Made by a program: the position numbers and the translations under genes. This document shows positions 46,485 through 57,208 of a DNA stretch of 64,000 nucleotides, piece by piece. The stretch comes from Curtobacterium sp. L6-1. Lineage in GTDB: Bacteria; Actinomycetota; Actinomycetes; Actinomycetales; Microbacteriaceae. Location of the stretch: the NCBI RefSeq assembly GCF_018885305.1, contig NZ_CP076544.1, positions 1-64,000 of the forward strand. The letters run 5' to 3'. Each line of letters starts with the position of its first letter. The first letter of the stretch is position 1. The notes beneath the pieces are model-generated. The model was not told the origin of the DNA. It saw nothing but the letters and a program-made list of their open reading frames with translations, and did no database searches.

Positions 46485-46901
46485 ATGAGCCGCCTCGTCT
46501 ACTTCTCGAGTGTCTCGGGCAACACTGCCCGGTTCGTGGAGAAGCTCGGCCAGGACGCCGACCGGATCCCGCTCCTCCCGAGCGAGCCGTTCCTCCACGC
46601 GGACGGTCCGTACGTCCTCGTGCTCCCCACCTACGGTGGCGGCAACGGCCAGGGAGCGGTCCCCAAGCAGGTCATCAAGTTCCTCAACGACGAACACAAC
46701 CGGGCACTCATCCGGGGTGTGATCGCCGCTGGCAACACGAACTTCGGCGCGGCCTACGGTCTCGCGGGCGACGTGATCGCACAGAAGTGCCACGTGCCCG
46801 TGCTCTATCGATTCGAACTCTTCGGGACCCCGGACGACGTGTCTGCGGTCAACTCAGGATTGGAAGCATTTTGGACGCAGCAGTTGCAGACGTCGATCTG
46901 A
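46485..46901 (+). CDS. nrdI: NrdI flavodoxin
   Basis: 138 residues. The FMN-binding loop [14 protein letters not shown] is at the N-terminus, with [19 protein letters not shown]. It supplies the oxidant that assembles the Mn2-Tyr cofactor of NrdF. ATG with AAGGAG 7 bp upstream. The 3' end overlaps the likely nrdE start by 31 bp. Confidence 0.97.
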   Translation: MSRLVYFSSVSGNTARFVEKLGQDADRIPLLPSEPFLHADGPYVLVLPTYGGGNGQGAVPKQVIKFLNDEHNRALIRGVIAAGNTNFGAAYGLAGDVIAQKCHVPVLYRFELFGTPDDVSAVNSGLEAFWTQQLQTSI

Positions 46902-49024
46902 CGTCGCCGCAGACGGGGATGGACTACCACTCCCTCAACGCGATGCTCAACCTCTACGACGCGGACGGGAACATCCAGTTCGACAAGGATCGTGAGGCGG
47001 CCAAGCAGTTCTTCCTGCAGCACGTCAACCAGAACACCGTCTTCTTCCACAACCTGAAGGAGCGGCTGGACTACCTGGTCGAGAACGAGTACTACGAGCA
47101 GGCGACGATCGACCAGTACTCGCTCGAGTTCATCCAGCAGCTCAACGACCTGGCGTACTCCAAGAAGTTCCGGTTCCAGACGTTCCTCGGTGCGTTCAAG
47201 TACTACACGAGCTACACGCTCAAGACGTTCGACGGCAAGCGCTACCTCGAGCGCTTCGAGGACCGCGTCGTGATGACCGCCCTCGGCCTCGCGCAGGGCA
47301 ACGAGCAGCTCGCGATCGACCTCGTCGAGGAGATCATCGCCGGCCGCTTCCAGCCCGCGACCCCGACGTTCCTCAACACCGCCAAGGCCCAGCGCGGTGA
47401 ACTCGTCTCCTGCTTCCTCCTCCGCATCGAGGACAACATGGAGTCGATCTCGCGCGGCATCAACTCGTCGCTGCAGCTCTCGAAGCGCGGCGGCGGCGTG
47501 GCGCTGCTGCTCTCCAACATCCGCGAGGCCGGCGCCCCGATCAAGCAGATCGAGAACCAGTCCTCGGGCATCATCCCCGTGATGAAGCTGCTGGAAGACT
47601 CCTTCTCGTACGCGAACCAGCTCGGTGCGCGTCAGGGTGCCGGTGCCGTCTACCTGTCGGCGCACCACCCCGACATCATGAAGTTTCTCGACACCAAGCG
47701 CGAGAACGCCGACGAGAAGATCCGCATCAAGACGTTGTCGCTCGGTGTCGTCGTGCCGGACATCACGTTCGAGCTCGCGAAGAACAACGAGGACATGTAC
47801 CTGTTCTCGCCGTACGACGTCGAGAAGGTCTACGGCGTCCCGTTCGGCGACGTCCCGATCTCCGAGAACTACCGCGCGATGGTCGACGACTCGCGCATCA
47901 AGAAGACGAAGATCAAGGCGCGTGACTTCTTCACGACCATCGCCGAGATCCAGTTCGAGTCGGGCTACCCGTACATCGTGTTCGAGGACACGGTGAACAA
48001 GGCCAACCCGATCAAGGGTCGGATCAACATGTCCAACCTGTGCTCGGAGATCCTGCAGGTCAACACCCCGACCACCTTCAACGAGGACCTCTCGTACAAC
48101 GAGATCGGCAAGGACATTTCCTGCAACCTCGGCTCGCTGAACATCGCGCTGACGATGGACTCGCCGGACTTCGGCAAGACGATCGAGACGGCGATCCGCG
48201 GCCTGACCTCGGTGTCGCAGATGTCGCACATCACGTCGGTCCGCTCGGTCGAGGACGGCAACGACAAGTCGCACGCCATCGGCCTGGGCCAGATGAACCT
48301 GCACGGCTACCTCGCTCGTGAGCGCGTCTACTACGGCTCCGAAGAGGGCATCGACTTCACGAACATCTACTTCTACACGGTGCTGTTCCACGCCCTGCGC
48401 GCCTCGAACAACATCGCCATCGAGACCGGGGAGACCTTCGACGGCTTCCGCGACTCGAAGTACGCGTCGGGTGAGTTCTTCGACAAGTACACCGACCAGG
48501 TCTGGACGCCGGCCACGCCGCGCGTCGCGTCGCTGTTCGACAACGCGAACATCACCATCCCGACGCAGGACGACTGGAAGGCGCTGAAGGCGTCCATCCA
48601 GGAGCACGGCATCTACAACCAGAACCTGCAGGCCGTCCCGCCGACCGGTTCGATCTCGTACATCAACCACTCGACGTCGTCGATCCACCCGATCGCGTCG
48701 AAGATCGAGATCCGCAAGGAAGGCAAGCTCGGCCGCGTCTACTACCCGGCGCCGTTCATGACGAACGACAACCTGGACTACTACCAGGACGCGTACGAGA
48801 TCGGTGCCGAGAAGATCATCGACACGTACGCCGCGGCGACGCAGCACGTGGACCAGGGCCTGTCCCTGACGCTGTTCTTCAAGGACACCGCCACCACGCG
48901 CGACATCAACAAGGCGCAGATCTACGCATGGCGCAAGGGCATCAAGACGATCTACTACATCCGTCTCCGCCAGCTCGCGCTCGAGGGCACCGAGGTCGAG
49001 GGCTGCGTTTCGTGCATGCTGTGA
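46871..49024 (+). CDS. nrdE: Class Ib ribonucleotide reductase alpha subunit
   Basis: 717 residues from the TTG chosen, close to E. coli NrdE (714). It reduces ribonucleoside diphosphates. Visible are [14 protein letters not shown] near the start, the active-site Cys in [10 protein letters not shown] and in [19 protein letters not shown], the [19 protein letters not shown] loop, and the C-terminal redox pair CVSC just before the end. There is no N-terminal ATP cone, as expected for class Ib. TTG 46871 has GGAAG 5 bp upstream and lies in nrdI. ATG 46919 would remove 16 residues. Confidence 0.95.
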   Translation: MDAAVADVDLTSPQTGMDYHSLNAMLNLYDADGNIQFDKDREAAKQFFLQHVNQNTVFFHNLKERLDYLVENEYYEQATIDQYSLEFIQQLNDLAYSKKFRFQTFLGAFKYYTSYTLKTFDGKRYLERFEDRVVMTALGLAQGNEQLAIDLVEEIIAGRFQPATPTFLNTAKAQRGELVSCFLLRIEDNMESISRGINSSLQLSKRGGGVALLLSNIREAGAPIKQIENQSSGIIPVMKLLEDSFSYANQLGARQGAGAVYLSAHHPDIMKFLDTKRENADEKIRIKTLSLGVVVPDITFELAKNNEDMYLFSPYDVEKVYGVPFGDVPISENYRAMVDDSRIKKTKIKARDFFTTIAEIQFESGYPYIVFEDTVNKANPIKGRINMSNLCSEILQVNTPTTFNEDLSYNEIGKDISCNLGSLNIALTMDSPDFGKTIETAIRGLTSVSQMSHITSVRSVEDGNDKSHAIGLGQMNLHGYLARERVYYGSEEGIDFTNIYFYTVLFHALRASNNIAIETGETFDGFRDSKYASGEFFDKYTDQVWTPATPRVASLFDNANITIPTQDDWKALKASIQEHGIYNQNLQAVPPTGSISYINHSTSSIHPIASKIEIRKEGKLGRVYYPAPFMTNDNLDYYQDAYEIGAEKIIDTYAAATQHVDQGLSLTLFFKDTATTRDINKAQIYAWRKGIKTIYYIRLRQLALEGTEVEGCVSCML

Positions 49025-50137
<1,113 letters not shown>

Positions 50138-50157
50138 TCCTGGTCTGACTCGTGGGG

Positions 50158-50187
50158 ACGCCCCGCTGGCTTCGGCTGGTGGGGCGT
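50158..50187 (+). terminator. Terminator-like hairpin after nrdF
   Basis: ACGCCCC (50158-50164) pairs with GGGGCGT (50181-50187) around a TTCG-containing loop, 20 bp after the nrdF stop. Confidence 0.6.
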
Positions 50188-50390
50188 TCGTCTCGTTAGA
50201 GCGGACGACGCGAGCCCCTCCCCCATTGAGGACAATCCGGCCAGCGCGGTCGCCGCCATCGAATGGTTGCGCTGCTCTTGGAGGTGAGAGATCCTTTAGT
50301 TGCTGCGCCGACTGACGCGTCTAGTGCGGGAGTTACCAGGCCGGTCGCTGACTCACTAACTTCCTTCGACCCACAAGGTGTGCCCCGACT
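50188..50390. other. Boundary between nrd operon and AT-richer orphan gene
   Basis: About 200 bp in which base composition shifts from GC-rich to more balanced. No gene, tRNA or clear direct repeat seen. The left edge of the acquired segment is probably here. Confidence 0.4.
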
Positions 50391-52841
50391 GTGTCAAAGC
50401 TCTCGAAAAAACAGCTCCTCAACAAGTATCCGGACCAAAATTGGCGCGAGCGCTTCATTCGCCTGGGAAATCTGTCCGACCTACTCGGGGATTGTATCAT
50501 TCGCGGAGATTACACCGTCCCTGACGAGCTTAACCAGGCCATTGCTTTGAGTGGATACGGCGATAAAGTATTCAAGTCGTTGCTACAGAAAAACGGACTG
50601 AAGCAGAATGCAAAATCGCCGCAAGATGCAATAAAGCCGAATGATGCGCGTCTAATGTGCTTCCTTACGTTCACGCATACCGATGTTCTGGTGGACATAG
50701 AGAGAACCGACATTGATGCGATCGAGCGATCCATCGGATCGCAGATTCTAGCTGGCAGGATTAGATACCCATTCATTTTCGGGCGCGAACTGTACGATCG
50801 TGCTGCGGACCTCTTCCCCACCGAGCGGGGTCGACTGAATATCGATGAGACGGACGATCTCCTCGAGGGGACGAGTATCGGTGTGATGCAATCGGGTGAT
50901 TACGTAACGGGACCATATGGTCTTCTGCGTTCGTCGGCGAGCCGGGACGTTCCAGTGTTCCGAACGGTCCCTTTGTATCATTGCGCGGATGCTGACTGCG
51001 ATGCGGTTCATAGAACCGAGCTCGCGACTGACTTTGAGGCTCCGGTGAACCGGAATCGCGAGAAACTACGGAAGATTCTTGAGGACGAGTCTCGGGAAGC
51101 ATCTAGCTGGGGATCGTTCTTGGCCGAAGTCTCAGGGTTCAATCGCAAATATTTCGATGAAGGTAGCACCGATACTATTGCCTTCCTTATAGGGGATGCG
51201 CTTAGCGACTCGGAACTCGCTCGTCTCGCGGAAGCGCTGCTGAAGGACGGGTCTTCACAGATGCAGGCGATGATTGACGCCTCTGGTCGGACTATCACGA
51301 GAGGTCGCGGGAAATTCTCGGCAGGCCTAGGTCGAGCGGAATGGCTTCAGCTTATTCTGCTGTGCGGTGATGAAGCTATCGTCGGGGCGGTTGACGCTTT
51401 GGTGCACGCGGAGCGTATATCTGTGCCAGAGGGAGAGGTGCGCAGACCGATGGTCAATGGATCCGCGCACTCCGGCGCGTTCCGACTGCAGGCGCACCTG
51501 AGTAGATTTGGAGTCGGCGTGCGGCCGCTCTCTCTCAGCGTGGCATCCGCGCGCCTACGTCGCCTTCTTGACGAGCTGTATGCAGTAGGCACATCCGCTG
51601 ACGCAACTGAGCTTGACTGGCAGCTTCGGGGGGTGGATGCGCCAGAGCGTGAGGGACGTCTCGAGGAGTTCTTCCGAAACGCTCATCCGCGGGACGTTCT
51701 CACCAGGCTCGTCCTCTCGCGACGATCCGATCTGCTAACCGCCGGCCACAAGCTAGGGATGCGCATTCGATCGATCGGCGAGCAGTCGGATGACGAGCTG
51801 CTTGACACGCTGATGTGGAAGCTCGGCTTTGACGTAAATCCAAGCGAGGCTCGGCACGCGAGGTTTTGGCGCTTGCACGAAAGCTTGAAGCGACTCACGG
51901 ACGAGGCGAGCATCTCTACAATGAGCGATACAGAGTCCATTCGGTCCGTGGCAAGCAACTACTTTGTCGCTCTAGAGGAATTGCTCCTCGATTCACTGGT
52001 GTTTGTGATTTGGGCGTTCAATACGGATCATCATGTTTCAAATCGCCGGTACACATACGATCCGGACGCGGAGCGATCAAAGGCCATTGCCATCCTCAAT
52101 GCGATGTCGGAAGAAGCGACCTCGGGCGCTGAGTATGTAATCCGATTCGAGGATGACAAAAACGAGCTTTACAGTCTTTGCCGGGGCTTTGGTATCCTCG
52201 CTGGAGGACTCGATAAGCTTGTGTCACGTGCGGGCGACTTCGAGCGGGACCAGGAAGGAATGCCGGAATACGCGGAGCATACGGTTCTTCAGACTTTCCC
52301 GTTCCTGCACACCCGTCCATTCCTGGACGTCAATGAATCTGCGCGTGCCACCATCCTCAGAAGCCTGCGCGAAGTCTCTCGTCTGCTTGATGCAGGTAAG
52401 GTTTCCGATGTTCGAAATTCCTACCTACACTTCCGACGCTCGAATGCTGAACTTGACTCGATGATCGAAGCGCTCGAAGCGACGAGTGGAGCGGTTCGAC
52501 TGCTTGAGCAAAACGGCTTTTACCGAAGCGTGTACAGGCGGGTCGCGATGCAGTTGGATGAGTGGGGCCGCAGCGCAATCACTCTGCGGGACGAGTCTGG
52601 CCGGAATGCCGTCTTCGCTCGTCCATCAAAGATGGATTGGGGTGGACTGCCGCCGCTGGATGCTCCACAATACGTCGTGACAAGCGCGCAGATTGGGGAG
52701 CCCCTGAGCGGCTGCGATTCCGGCCGGGCTACAGGTCGGAGTTTAGTGATATGTGGCAGGGATACCCGCGCCGGCGTCTGCGTAACGACGCTTCTATGTC
52801 AGAGTCGTCTCGCGCCGGCGGCGAACGAACGGAGATTGTAG
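50391..52841 (+). CDS. Orphan protein with possible HEPN RNase motif
   Basis: 816 codons from GTG 50391, with AAGGTG about 10 bp upstream. No family recognized. Third positions are often A or T, and codons such as ATA, AGA and TTA occur, unlike the neighbours, which points to transfer. Residues about 196-207 (YHCADADCDAVH) could be a small metal site with Cys198, Cys203 and His207. Around residue 560 there is a helix, FVALEELLLDSLVFVIWAFN. Near 675 VRNSYLHFRRS gives Arg675-Asn-x3-His680, the Rx4-6H form of HEPN ribonucleases. The last 45 residues look out of frame: a second frame from about 52710 gives ERLRFRPGYRSEFSDMWQG and ends at 52864. A slip in GGGG near 52700 could explain this. A defence role is a guess from lone position, composition and the HEPN motif. 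Confidence 0.7.
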   Translation: MSKLSKKQLLNKYPDQNWRERFIRLGNLSDLLGDCIIRGDYTVPDELNQAIALSGYGDKVFKSLLQKNGLKQNAKSPQDAIKPNDARLMCFLTFTHTDVLVDIERTDIDAIERSIGSQILAGRIRYPFIFGRELYDRAADLFPTERGRLNIDETDDLLEGTSIGVMQSGDYVTGPYGLLRSSASRDVPVFRTVPLYHCADADCDAVHRTELATDFEAPVNRNREKLRKILEDESREASSWGSFLAEVSGFNRKYFDEGSTDTIAFLIGDALSDSELARLAEALLKDGSSQMQAMIDASGRTITRGRGKFSAGLGRAEWLQLILLCGDEAIVGAVDALVHAERISVPEGEVRRPMVNGSAHSGAFRLQAHLSRFGVGVRPLSLSVASARLRRLLDELYAVGTSADATELDWQLRGVDAPEREGRLEEFFRNAHPRDVLTRLVLSRRSDLLTAGHKLGMRIRSIGEQSDDELLDTLMWKLGFDVNPSEARHARFWRLHESLKRLTDEASISTMSDTESIRSVASNYFVALEELLLDSLVFVIWAFNTDHHVSNRRYTYDPDAERSKAIAILNAMSEEATSGAEYVIRFEDDKNELYSLCRGFGILAGGLDKLVSRAGDFERDQEGMPEYAEHTVLQTFPFLHTRPFLDVNESARATILRSLREVSRLLDAGKVSDVRNSYLHFRRSNAELDSMIEALEATSGAVRLLEQNGFYRSVYRRVAMQLDEWGRSAITLRDESGRNAVFARPSKMDWGGLPPLDAPQYVVTSAQIGEPLSGCDSGRATGRSLVICGRDTRAGVCVTTLLCQSRLAPAANERRL

Positions 52842-52864
52842 ATCTGACCTCTGCCGCGAGGTGA

Positions 52865-53361
52865 CGCGACACTAGGCGCGGCACGTTCCGGATGATGAAT
52901 CGGTGAACCGGACCGAGCGTTCGTACGGTCTCGTGGAGGAGTGCCGAGTGGTGTCACCGCGTCCGCGGATCGCCCGTCGCCTCGCTGAGCGCGCGGCCCG
53001 GTCGGGTTCACACTGGACGAAGCCCTCGCGGTGCCAATCGGGCTCGGCACGCTCCGCCACGGTCCCTTTCGGCAGTCCGCTCAGACCGCCGTCTGGACGT
53101 TACTCGCGGTCACGCCAGACCGGGATGCGGTACGCCCAGCGCGTTCACGTCCCGTGTGCACCTCCTCGAGAGCGTCGAGACTCCGGCCATGCCGGTGGCG
53201 TCCGCGGAGGCGCTGCACCCGGCTGCAATACCCGTACGCCGGCGGTGCGGTGCGGTGCGGCCGACCCGGCACGGCGAGCCGTAAGGTCACTCGAGAAGGA
53301 CGGGCAGTGGTCCATGATCGCCTGGTGCCGATTGCGAGGGCGGGCGTTCCGCGCCGACCGG
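52865..53361. other. Non-coding or decayed stretch
   Basis: About 500 bp between the orphan gene and the broken VOC gene. GC content is high again. Open frames on both strands give Arg/Ser/Pro-rich sequences typical of chance frames. Nothing recognizable. Confidence 0.5.
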
Positions 53362-53713
53362 ATGCTCTCGGTGACCGTCACGGACGACGACTTCGACGGT
53401 CTGGCCGGGTTCTACGAGCAGGTCACGGGTCACCGGTCGCCGGTCGCCGGTCAGCGGCCCCGGCGCGAACCTCGCGATCGCCAACACCGCGACCGTCGCG
53501 ATGCTCGGGGATGCGCTCGTCCACCCGACGAACCGCTCCGTGTTCATCGAGTTCGATGTCGCTGACGTCGACGGAGCGTCCGCCGCGCTGGACCCAAAGG
53601 ACGAGGACGTCGTTCTCGAACCCACGACGATGCCCTGGGGCAACCGCTCCGCACTGGTCCGCGACCCCGACGGCAAGGTCGTCAACCTGTTCAGCACGCC
53701 GACCGCCGACTAG
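53362..53713 (+). pseudogene. VOC/glyoxalase-fold protein, frameshifted
   Basis: The 5' part from ATG 53362 encodes LSVTVTDDDFDGLAGFYEQVTG. The 3' part continues in another frame: GANLAIANTATVAMLGDALV, then VFIEFDVADVDGASAALD, then RDPDGKVVNLFS to the stop at 53711-53713. Together they make one VOC domain (glyoxalase/bleomycin-resistance fold) of about 117 residues. The break lies at about 53425-53460, in the simple repeat GGTCACCGGTCGCCGGTCGC, which suggests slippage. The stop overlaps that of the convergent broken gene. Confidence 0.7.
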
Positions 53714-54133
53714 CGGATCAGGCCGGGGATCCGCTCGCGGAAGGGGAAGCAGCCCCGCGACGCGCACGGCCACGCGCGGCCGTCCCAGCGCCGACGGACG
53801 GTGACGAGCCCGATGCCCGCGGCGTCGAGCGCGGGGCGCAGGATGTCGAGGCGCTCCTGCGGGGCTGACGGGTGTGTAAGGGACGTCGACCGTGTTGAGT
53901 CCCTCGGCCGTGGCCCATTTGACGACGGCAGCGGACACGGGGTCGAGCACCGTCGCCGGACGGCCGGCGGCATCGACCGTGCGGGACGCCGCGTCCTCGA
54001 CGGCACCGGCGGTGACCTCGGCGACGACCGGCGACACTGCGGCGGGTGACCGCCCCGCGGCATCGGCACTCACCGCGGTCGCGCGGATCGCCGATGCGAG
54101 CGGAGACGTTCGTCCGCGAGGGGCCGAGTTCAT
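53710..54133 (-). pseudogene. Photolyase-related fragment, frameshifted
   Basis: The 5' part from ATG 54133 reads MNSAPRGRTSPLASAIRATA and on to VLDPVSAAVVKWATAEGLNT and VDVPYTPVSP. The frame then shifts to QERLDILRPALDAAGIGLV, TVRRRWDGRAWPCASRGCFP and FRERIPGLIR. One extra G in the run 53861-53864 explains the shift. The combined end resembles the W-HATRGFFxFRxxIP end seen in proteins related to DNA photolyase; I recall this only loosely. With about 140 residues it is short for a photolyase, so it may also be truncated. Confidence 0.5.
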
Positions 54134-54322
54134 GGTTGCGGTCACGGCGGTAGTCCACCCCAGGGACGTCGCGCGCGGCGCTCCTGCCGGTGGGGATCGC
54201 AAGCCTCGGGGCCCTGCCGATCACACCCGCTCGGCGAAGAGCACCTCGGCACGGCTGACGGCCCCTGGGACTGAGCGTCGTCAGGCACCGGGGTGGCGCG
54301 ATGGCGGGAATTCCAGAAGCGC

Positions 54323-54748
54323 TCACGCAGGTGGTGTCGTGCCCGCACCCTCGGTGTCGTCTGCGCCCGCAGGGCCGGTGCCGGCTTGGTCGAGGTTCTC
54401 GTGCGGGTCGCCCATGTCGCCGGTCGCCTTGCCGGCTGGTGACAGCCCGAAGTGCTTGCGGACGGCGTTCGCCTCGGTGATGGACACAACGTTCCCGGCT
54501 CCTGGGGACGGTGCGCCCTTGATCGCGCTCTTCGCGTACCCGACGTGCAGGTCCTTGCCGTCGAACGTGGCGTCCTCGACGGGGACGAGCGCGGTGTTGC
54601 CCCTGAGGAGACCCGTCGCGACACTGACGAACGCAGCGCTGCCGTCCTCGTCGGAGGGGAACACCTGCGCGACCTTGCCGACCGATGCGCCGTCGCGGTC
54701 CCGGACGGTCGCGTTCTCGACCTCGTGGATCTGGCTCTTGGTGATCAT
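54323..54748 (-). CDS. PRC-barrel domain protein
   Basis: 141 residues. The N-terminal 85 residues form a PRC-barrel (ATVRDRDGASVGKVAQVFPSDEDGSAAFVSVATGLLRGNTALVPVEDATFDGKDLHV), and the rest is a disordered Gly/Ala/Asp tail. Such proteins are often stress-linked or ribosome- or membrane-associated; the role here is unknown. ATG 54748 follows GACTACACCC. Confidence 0.82.
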   Translation of the reverse strand: MITKSQIHEVENATVRDRDGASVGKVAQVFPSDEDGSAAFVSVATGLLRGNTALVPVEDATFDGKDLHVGYAKSAIKGAPSPGAGNVVSITEANAVRKHFGLSPAGKATGDMGDPHENLDQAGTGPAGADDTEGAGTTPPA

Positions 54749-55023
54749 GGGTGTAGTCAACGCCCCACGGCTGGTGCTTCGCGGCGGAGTCTCGACCCGC
54801 CGAGAGCGTGCGGTGGCGGCTCCTCCAGGGCCTTGACGGCCAGGAGTGGCGGACTGTGCTGAGAGGCGGTCATGCCCGTGTCGCGCTTGTTCTCTTCCGA
54901 GGTGACCTGCCTGCCGGAGCCGAGCCGTGCCTCCAGGCCGGACCGAGACCGGGCACCTGACGGACGGGAGACGACGAACGGCCCGCCCCGTTACCGAGGC
55001 GAGCCGTCCTGAGGGCTGATCCG

Positions 55024-56073
55024 CTACCGCGATGCCGGCGAGGCGACGTCGGCGAGCTCGGCGCGGACGATGGCCGCGCCGGCGGACAGCGCGCTGAGCT
55101 TCTGCAGGGCCGCGCCGCGTGCGAGCGGCGCCATGCCGCAGTTGGTGCTGGGGATGAGCTTGTCCGCGTCGACGTGGTCGAGCGCGCGGCGGAGGACCTC
55201 CGCGACCTCCTCGGGCGTCTCGACGGTCTCGGTCGCGACGTCGATCGCGCCGAGCATGACCTTCTTCCCGCGGATGAGCTCGACGAGCTCGAGCGGCACG
55301 TGCGAGTGGATGCACTCGAGCGAGACGATGTCGATCGAGGACTGCTGCAGCAGCGGGAAGGACTGCTCGTACTGGCGCCACTCGGCGCCGAGCGTCTCCT
55401 TCCACCGGTTGTTGGCCTCGATGCCGTAGCCGTAACAGATGTGCACGGCCGTCTCGACGTGCAGGCCCTCGACGGCGCGTTCGAGGGCTGCGACGCCCCA
55501 GTCCTGCACCTCGTCGTGGAAGACGGTGAAGGCGGGCTCGTCGAACTGGATGACGTCGACGCCGGCGTCCTGGAGCTCGCGGGCCTCCTGGTTGAGGATC
55601 GTGGCGAACTCCCACGCCAGCTTCTCGCGGCTCTTGTAGTGCTGGTCGGAGAGGGTGTCGATCATCGTCATCGGGCCGGGAAGCGCCCACTTGATCGGGC
55701 GGTCGGTCTGCGCGCGCAGGAACGTCGCGTCCTCGACGAACACGGAGGCGGGGCGGCTCACGGTGCCGACGACGGTGGGCACGGCGGCGTCGTAGCGGTC
55801 GCGGATGCGGACGGTCTCCTTGCGCTCCTGGTCGATGCCGTCCAAGTGCTCGATGAACGTCGTGACGAAGTGCTGGCGGGTCTGCTCACCGTCGCTGACG
55901 ATGTCGATGCCGCGGTGCTCCTGCTCGTGGACGGCGGACCGGAGCGCGTCCTGCTTGCCCTCGGCCAGTGCGTCACCCTCGAGCAGCCAGGGGGACCAGA
56001 GCCGCTCGGGCTCGGCGAGCCAGGACGGCTTCGGCAGGCTGCCGACGATCGAGGTGGGGAGGAGTGTGCTCAT
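55024..56073 (-). CDS. mesD: Core methionine synthase MesD
   Basis: 349 residues, the size of a MetE catalytic (C-terminal) domain without the N-terminal folate half. Zinc/thiol motifs are HICYGYG, SLECIHSH and STNCGMAPL, and GSLPKPSW opens the barrel. Described folate-independent methionine synthases include MesD, which works with the DUF1852 protein MesX and needs oxygen. The DUF1852 gene lies 20 bp upstream on the same strand, which supports MesD over an ordinary MetE. It is probably in one transcript with mesX and regulated by the LysR gene beyond it. No strong Shine-Dalgarno at the ATG. Confidence 0.88.
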   Translation of the reverse strand: MSTLLPTSIVGSLPKPSWLAEPERLWSPWLLEGDALAEGKQDALRSAVHEQEHRGIDIVSDGEQTRQHFVTTFIEHLDGIDQERKETVRIRDRYDAAVPTVVGTVSRPASVFVEDATFLRAQTDRPIKWALPGPMTMIDTLSDQHYKSREKLAWEFATILNQEARELQDAGVDVIQFDEPAFTVFHDEVQDWGVAALERAVEGLHVETAVHICYGYGIEANNRWKETLGAEWRQYEQSFPLLQQSSIDIVSLECIHSHVPLELVELIRGKKVMLGAIDVATETVETPEEVAEVLRRALDHVDADKLIPSTNCGMAPLARGAALQKLSALSAGAAIVRAELADVASPASR

Positions 56074-56093
56074 GCGCGTGGAGGTCCAGTCGG

Positions 56094-57089
56094 TCAGTGG
56101 GTGAGGGCGGCAGGGGCGGTCTGCCCGGCCGGGGCGGTCTGCCCGGCGAGCCAGCGGTCGAGGAAGTCACGGTGCGGTGTCACGAGGTGCTCCTCGGTCC
56201 ACCGGCCCTGGGTGACGCCGAGGCGGCTGCGCTCCTCGCGGTCGTAGGCGATGCCGGTCGACGACCAGTCGCCGTGGTCGAGCGTGGGGCGGAACGTGCT
56301 CGGAGCGACGGTGTCCGCGTTGTAGATCTCCGGACGGTAGATCTTCTGGAACGTCTCCATGGTGCTGATCGTGCCGATCAGTTGGAGGTCCGAGTAGTCG
56401 GTGACGACGTCGCCGCGCGAGTAGAAGGCGAGCGGGGCCTTCGCTCCCGGGGGCATGAAGTACCGGACCTGCATGCCCATCCGACCGAAGTAGTCGTCGG
56501 TGAGCGAGGAGTGCTCGTGCTCGTACTCCGCGCCGAGGACCGGGTGGACGAAGCCCGTCTGCCGGTAGGTCTGGCTCGTCGAGACGCTGATGCAGACGAC
56601 CGGTTCCGCGTCGAACTCCGACCGAAACGCTTCCGACCGCAGGAAGTGCTGGAAGAGCTGTCCGTGCAGCAGCCCGAAGTCGGCGGGGAGCGAGGATGCT
56701 GACGGCAGGCGGACGGCGAAGTCGTGGTCGCGCAGGTACGACGAGAAGTTGTTGCCGATGATGCCCTGGTGGCGCTCGCCGGAGTACTGGTCGACGATCG
56801 TGACGTCGAGCACCTCGATCAGGGGGAGACGCTCGACCTGTCCGCGGTCCTCGAACTGCATCGTGACCGACACGATGTCGAGCTCGACCCGGTAGCGGTC
56901 GCCGTCCGTGTCGCCGGCGAGGTCGTTGCAGCGCCGGTTGATCAGTGCGAGTGCACTGCGGAGGTTCTGCTGACGGTGCTCCCCGCGGGCCAGGTTCGCG
57001 AAGTTCGTGGTCAGGCGGGAACACTCCGCCGGCGTGTAGTCCTCGTCGAAGCGGGTCCTGCTGATGCTGAAGGTGATGTCGTTCGCCAT
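56094..57089 (-). CDS. mesX: DUF1852 protein MesX
   Basis: 331 residues, full length for DUF1852. Opens MANDITFSISRTRFDEDYTPAECSRLTTNFANLARG and contains IGNNFSSYLRDHDFAVRLP and FVHPVLGAEYEHEHSSLTD. The family partners the MesD-type methionine synthase and may supply the methyl donor; its chemistry is unsettled. The last residues hold a short repeat (GQTAPAGQTAPA) from an 18-bp duplication. Divergent from the LysR gene with 119 bp between starts. Confidence 0.9.
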   Translation of the reverse strand: MANDITFSISRTRFDEDYTPAECSRLTTNFANLARGEHRQQNLRSALALINRRCNDLAGDTDGDRYRVELDIVSVTMQFEDRGQVERLPLIEVLDVTIVDQYSGERHQGIIGNNFSSYLRDHDFAVRLPSASSLPADFGLLHGQLFQHFLRSEAFRSEFDAEPVVCISVSTSQTYRQTGFVHPVLGAEYEHEHSSLTDDYFGRMGMQVRYFMPPGAKAPLAFYSRGDVVTDYSDLQLIGTISTMETFQKIYRPEIYNADTVAPSTFRPTLDHGDWSSTGIAYDREERSRLGVTQGRWTEEHLVTPHRDFLDRWLAGQTAPAGQTAPAALTH

Positions 57090-57182
57090 GGTCCGCAGTC
57101 CGTACGTCGAGCGCCCGCGGGCACTGTGGGAAGAGTCCTCCGATCATGACGGGAGGCGCGGGTCATCAGGTAATACCGAGAC

Positions 57183-57202
57183 GCTATGCAGTCGCATAGC
57201 CT
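57183..57202. promoter_or_regulatory. LysR operator overlapping its own promoter
   Basis: GCTATGC-AGTC-GCATAGC is a perfect 7-bp inverted repeat (57183-57200). The -10-like TAGCCT (57197-57202), 6 bp before the ATG, overlaps its right arm. This suggests autorepression and control of mesX from the same site. Confidence 0.65.
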
Positions 57203-57208
57203 TTGCCT

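Noticed and set aside
52903..53565. Coding gene upstream of the VOC remnant
   Set aside because: The open frame starts far before the VOC homology with Arg/Ser-rich chance sequence and no ribosome site.
55024..56073. Truncated MetE
   Set aside because: The length is that of an intact core protein and the neighbour is DUF1852, matching the MesD/MesX pair rather than a broken MetE.
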